Of a DNA stretch of 64,000 nucleotides, positions 59,901 through 64,000 are shown piece after piece (within the stretch, counting starts at the first letter, position 1; each line of letters starts with the position of its first letter). Both the position numbers and the translations under genes were made by a program. The notes beneath the pieces are model-generated. The model was not told the DNA's origin and ran no database searches. It saw only the letters and a list, made by a program, of their open reading frames with translations. The DNA comes from Pithys albifrons albifrons (lineage: Eukaryota > Chordata > Aves > Passeriformes > Thamnophilidae). The DNA lies in the NCBI RefSeq assembly GCF_047495875.1, contig NC_092471.1:19370501-19434500 (forward strand). The letters run 5' to 3'.

Positions 59901-60525
59901 TGTCTTGGTTTGAGATAAGCAACTGCCAGCCCCCCCAAGCACAGAGAGAAAAGCCTCCCTCCTAACACCAGGGAAAGGGAGGAAAAGAGAGGGGAAAGAC
60001 AAAAAACACTTCAAACTGCATTTATACTAAAGCTACATATATTTTTACAGAAAGGAAGAGACATTTAGAAGAGAGTACAAATATTCACTCACACAAGTCT
60101 GAAACAACAAATTCCCCACTTCAACTTCTTAACAAACACACAAATTCTACTGTCTTAACTACACATTACTTAAGAAAATACTTATTCCCCAGGGAGACAA
60201 ACCCAAGCAGAAAGGAGAGACCCAGAACAACACGTTTTACTTTCCTGAGATACCCTGTGAGCCAGTGGTGGGCCTGGTCCTCTCCATCCCCCCTGGGACA
60301 GCATCGTGTGTCCTCCCAAGAGGAGGGCTGAGAAGTGACTGCCTTAACCACTCCCACACTGGTTCCTACTGCCCTGGAGATGATGTCGTAATGTGGGATG
60401 GAATACAAACTTACTGGCTAGAAGAGGTCAGCTGTTGGCTCAGCCCAGCTCAAGTCAGCTGACAGCTTCAGCCTAGTCCAGACTTCAGAGCCCAAATCTA
60501 GGCCCACCTAGGGGAACCCATAACA
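59901..60525 (-). mobile_element. Solo LTR, family C copy 2, perfect TSD
   Basis: A 625-bp minus-strand LTR starts TGTCTTGGTTTGAGATAAGC and ends ACCCATAACA, with perfect duplications AGAAC at 59896-59900 and 60526-60530. It aligns along its whole length with copy C1 in reverse. The TATA-like GTATAAATGCAG is kept (reverse complement near 60018-60030). Confidence 0.96.
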
Positions 60526-60530
60526 AGAAC

Positions 60531-61814
60531 ACACAAAGAGAAACATGTCAACCTGCAGGAACTGAGAACAAGACAGTCTGAACAGGTCACCAATGACTCC
60601 TTGTACGGCTTTGCTGCAGGTGATCCCTCACTTCACTCAGCCCTGCAAGGACACACCTGGGAACTTCTCTCCAGAGTTAAGCAGTCTAAGGTGTGGGATC
60701 TCCTCCCTGCTTTAATCTAGGGCTGCTTGCCATGGCCTAACCCTGGCTTTATGCCATTGGCTTTAGCTTAAATCTCCTCCCAAAGCAGCTCTCATCTTGC
60801 TCCCACTTCCTCTTTGTCAATGCAGTTCCTCCTCCAGCTCAGGACTCAGTCCAAGCACAGTTCTAGGAAGGTTGTTAAAGGTATGGCCATTTAAATAAAA
60901 AATAACCCCCAAGCCTACTGCAGGTAGTTATTACTGACCCAGTGGCATTCCCTGCTCCATCCACCTTTTCATCTCCACCATCACCAGTAAGGTCTGAAAT
61001 CAGCATCATTTCTCAAATCACAACTCACAGAAGCTGAGGAAAAACTCTGGGCATTTTTAATTAGGAGTAGGATCATAGATGTAAACCCTTGCAACATTTC
61101 AAGTTAGGTAACTATTTTCCCTGTAATGGTATTTTTGATTCTTGTACTTCATCACTGTGTAGATTTCATGAGTGTTCCACAGCTGGCACAAAGTGCCATG
61201 GGATTTTTCAGCATTAAACAAGCTGCATGAGATGCCATTTCCTTCTAACCCACTTGTCTCTATTAATTCATCAAAATGAAGGGATGAATATCTGAGTTTA
61301 GCTGCTCAAAATCCTTCTCTAGAAGACTTTAATCCCACTGAGATGCCCTCTCTGTAAAATCCATGGGCACCTCTGTTCTCCTTGGTGGCAATAATGTCAC
61401 CTGCAAGAGTGAAGGAAAAAGGATCCCCAATAGCAACACAATCTCTTTAATAGAATGCAGTTTTCCAGAAGTGGAAAGAAGTAACCAGTTTCTCTTCAAA
61501 AACACCCCCAATGTCTAACCAAGAACAAGTTTTGGTATGTACATGGCAACTTTCAACAGAAGTTGTATAATCCAAAACTCACAATTTCCAAGCCCCCCCC
61601 CCAAAAAAAATCTTTGGGCATACCAACTGAATTCAGAAAAAGACAGGTGGTTAAGTACTTCTTATCATGAAACTCAAAACAAGCAAGAGGCTTGGGCTTG
61701 GGCAAAGACACAGAAAGAAAAGCAGGCCCTGCCTTGAAGCACAGAATGCACCATATGGATTTTCTTGGAAATTCATGGGGTTTCCACTTCCTATAAACAG
61801 AAATATTCTATTAG
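60531..61814. other. Spacer, no gene seen
   Basis: Unique-looking AT-rich sequence with a C-run followed by an A-run at about 61593-61610. A good acceptor-like tract on the minus strand near 61399 is discussed in the findings. Confidence 0.5.
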
Positions 61815-62025
61815 AGAATCACAGAATGGTTTGGGTTGAAAGGGACCTTAAATATCACCTCATTTCCACTCCCCTGCCATGGGCAAGGTGTTCTGCCATA
61901 GCAGGTTGCTCAGAGCTCTCAACCTGGCCTTGAACAGCTCCAAGGATGGAGAGTCCACAACCTCTCTGGGCAACTGCCAGAACTCAATTTCCATTGTCTA
62001 CTGAAAACTATTCCTGAGTGCAAAA
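61815..62025 (-). mobile_element. CR1: CR1 LINE 3' fragment (antisense)
   Basis: The plus strand begins AGAATCACAGAATGGTTTGG, the reverse complement of the CR1 terminus. It continues through GAAAGGGACCTTAAATATCA, CCCCTGCCATGGGCAAGG, AGGTTGCTCAGAGCTC and CTGGCCTTGAACAGCTCC to ACAACCTCTCTGGGCAAC. It is 5'-truncated and moderately diverged. Confidence 0.92.
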
Positions 62026-64000
62026 TTGAAAGGAAAAAAACAACCAAACACCAAAAAACAACCCAAAACCAAACAGGCAATAAAAAAAATGTACTTGGGC
62101 AACATTCTCAGGGATGTGCTGAGCTGGGATATTAATCAACCCAAGCACCTGCCATAATTAGAGTTTCTTCAGAGCTGGCTTCCCTCAGTAAAGGAGTTTT
62201 GAAACACCTTTGCTCTGGCTCTGATGAGATTCTGGGGGTGGGGGGGAGAGTGTTTATGTCCCAAGTTAATTCCATGGTCACTTACAAAATAGTTTGCCTT
62301 GTAAAATGTCACAAAATCCTACCACAAAGGGACTACATCACCATCTCTGGCCTGATTTGAACCAAAACTGGGGACTACAGGAACAGGACCCCACAAAACA
62401 TTCAGGGCTCAGTTGGTGCAGCTCCTTCCCAGCACTCTCCTTCCCCACAAGGCTGTTCCAGAATGACCTGATGGTGCAGCTCCAAGGGTACATTTAATAA
62501 CCTACTGGTAAGTCCTTCTGCAAAATCTTCTCACACTGAAGAAGGATTTCTCTGCAGACCTCAGTGCCACAGTCCTCATGAGACCCACATGTTGTTTATT
62601 GGCTCTGCAGTGAGTGCTCATTGCCAGGGCAAGGCAGTGAACTCCAAGGCCTCACTCACTGTTCCCTTCAGCACAGGAAGGGAAATTAAAAGGTTTATTC
62701 ATGAGAAGGTTCAACCTTCGTTTTCATAACTTTCTGTAACTTGCTCTGAAAGACTTATCTGGAAGTCTCCATGCACTCAGTGAAGGTCGTGCAATGCCAC
62801 AAGTGATTCAAACAGGTGAGAAATTCAGGCTGTCCATCAGGAGCAGAATGCAAAGTTATAAGTATCTGTGATATGTTCCTCACCCAGGAACAAAACCATC
62901 CTTGACTTTAAAGCATGTAAGATCTACAGTAGAGGTGCAAACCAGAAGTGCTTCATACGCATCGTTTCATTCCGTTCCAGGAATTTTGGTGATGCTCCAC
63001 CATGACCTCAGGGTGAGACTTCCCATATCACCACTGCCAAAGGCAGCTCTGCCTCCTGAGCAGTAATTGGGCTGTGGCAGCACTTGGGGACAGTCTAGAA
63101 GGGTGTCCCTGCTGTGCTTTCTCTCGTGGAATAGAACAAAAGGCAGATTTGTGCCAAAGGAATTGTCATCCGAGTACTTTAATTCCCGTTTTGCGTTGGT
63201 GGGAAGTGATTCATTTGTAATCACTCAGTAACTTAACACAAAGGGGGGTTCAGCCAAGCACAGGCTTAATTCACTAGTGCTGGTCAGACACTGTGAGATC
63301 CTGTAACAGGGAATTTCTAAGGACAAGAGGTTAAAGGAAAAGCTTTAAGGTTGTCAAAATGCAACAGTTGCCATTTGCTTCCACACAGGACAACTGTGGA
63401 AGCAGTTCCTGAGCCAGAGCTGCAATGGCTCCCATAGTACAGCTGTTCCAAAGGCCTTTAGGGCCTTAAAACCCCCATGGTGATTATTTCTTATGATTGG
63501 AGAACTTCGATGCCACTCACCAGGCTGAGGCAGGGGAGGCTTCTCTTTCATTGGGCTGGGGACCAGTTCTTAAGGAAAGGTTCTCCTTTGTTATTCCAAA
63601 CTGCTTCCGTGAGGATCAGGAGAAAATTCATCACCTGAGCAGCCCAGTCAAAAAAAAAAATTAACAGAGAGGAGCTTCCAGTCTGGGTTTCAGAGACCAC
63701 TTGTTGAATGGATGTGGGGAAAATGGTTTTAGATTTTTTTGCTATTTTAAAAATCTCTGTCAAAGAGGTAAAAAATACATTGAAGAGATGCTGAAGGTAC
63801 TTAGAGATTTTTCTTCCATTTTAACTCTCAAAAAGAACAGAGTTAACTTCACTGCACAGAAAGAAAAGGTTGGGCCTGTTTTGATGAAGTTGTCTACAAG
63901 ATTCTGCTTTAAAAGCACATCTTTGCTCCCACTTCCAACATCACCTGCAGTAAAGATAATTTTTAGAAGTTCTAAGTTCACTGAAATCACTATTACTGTG
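62026..64000. other. Spacer to window end, no gene confirmed
   Basis: An A-rich tract lies at 62030-62095. A CpG-richer stretch lies at 62955-63215 in an otherwise CpG-poor region. Several minus-strand segments near 63.5-64.0 kb have acceptor- or donor-like edges (for example TTTACTGCAG before 63945, and GTGAGT near 63510) but no recognisable protein. Confidence 0.45.

Overview
The window looks like intergenic or intronic DNA from a bird, most probably a passerine. The basis is several CR1 LINE 3' ends, a SINE made of a tRNA-Ile-like head on a CR1 tail (the organisation known from TguSINE1 of zebra finch), and many solo LTRs with 5-bp target duplications typical of class III (ERVL-like) avian retroviruses. 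The species assignment is inference. I recognise no protein-coding gene, rRNA or functional tRNA. The long open frames all fall in tandem repeats or LTRs.

Layout. 0-10 kb: a CR1 fragment with a 40-bp minisatellite, two LTR-A solo LTRs, a CR1 3' end, a CR1 copy whose interior is a 40-bp tandem array, and an ancient CR1/L3-like fragment. 10-14 kb: a 370-bp (CCCAT)n-type block and a second CR1 with the same 40-bp array in the same phase. 16-27 kb: five solo LTRs, a tRNA-Ile/CR1 SINE and an antisense CR1. 29-31 kb: a (TCTCA)n tract, an ERVK-type solo LTR with a perfect 6-bp duplication, and three tandem copies of a 262-bp unit. 34-35 kb: another solo LTR and a CR1 3' end. 38.4-41.4 kb: an 11-monomer satellite-like array with a three-monomer higher-order pattern. 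45.3-46.9 kb: 33 units of a 45-bp minisatellite. 47.9-60.5 kb: six solo LTRs and a 266-nt pure polypurine tract. The rest is unique-looking, mostly AT-rich sequence.

Dynamics. Fifteen solo LTRs from four groups (nine A, three B, two C, one K) make up about 15% of the window, with no internal retroviral sequence seen. Eight have perfect target duplications, so loss of internal regions by LTR-LTR recombination is the dominant history. The other theme is tandem amplification at several scales (5, 7, 40, 45, 262 and 277 bp), in two cases inside a CR1 element. The best leads are the CR1-borne 40-bp array found at two loci, the higher-order 277/266-bp satellite, a CACGTG motif kept in all nine LTR-A copies, a long sense open frame inside LTR-A, and a weak minus-strand exon candidate pair at 53.5-55.8 kb.
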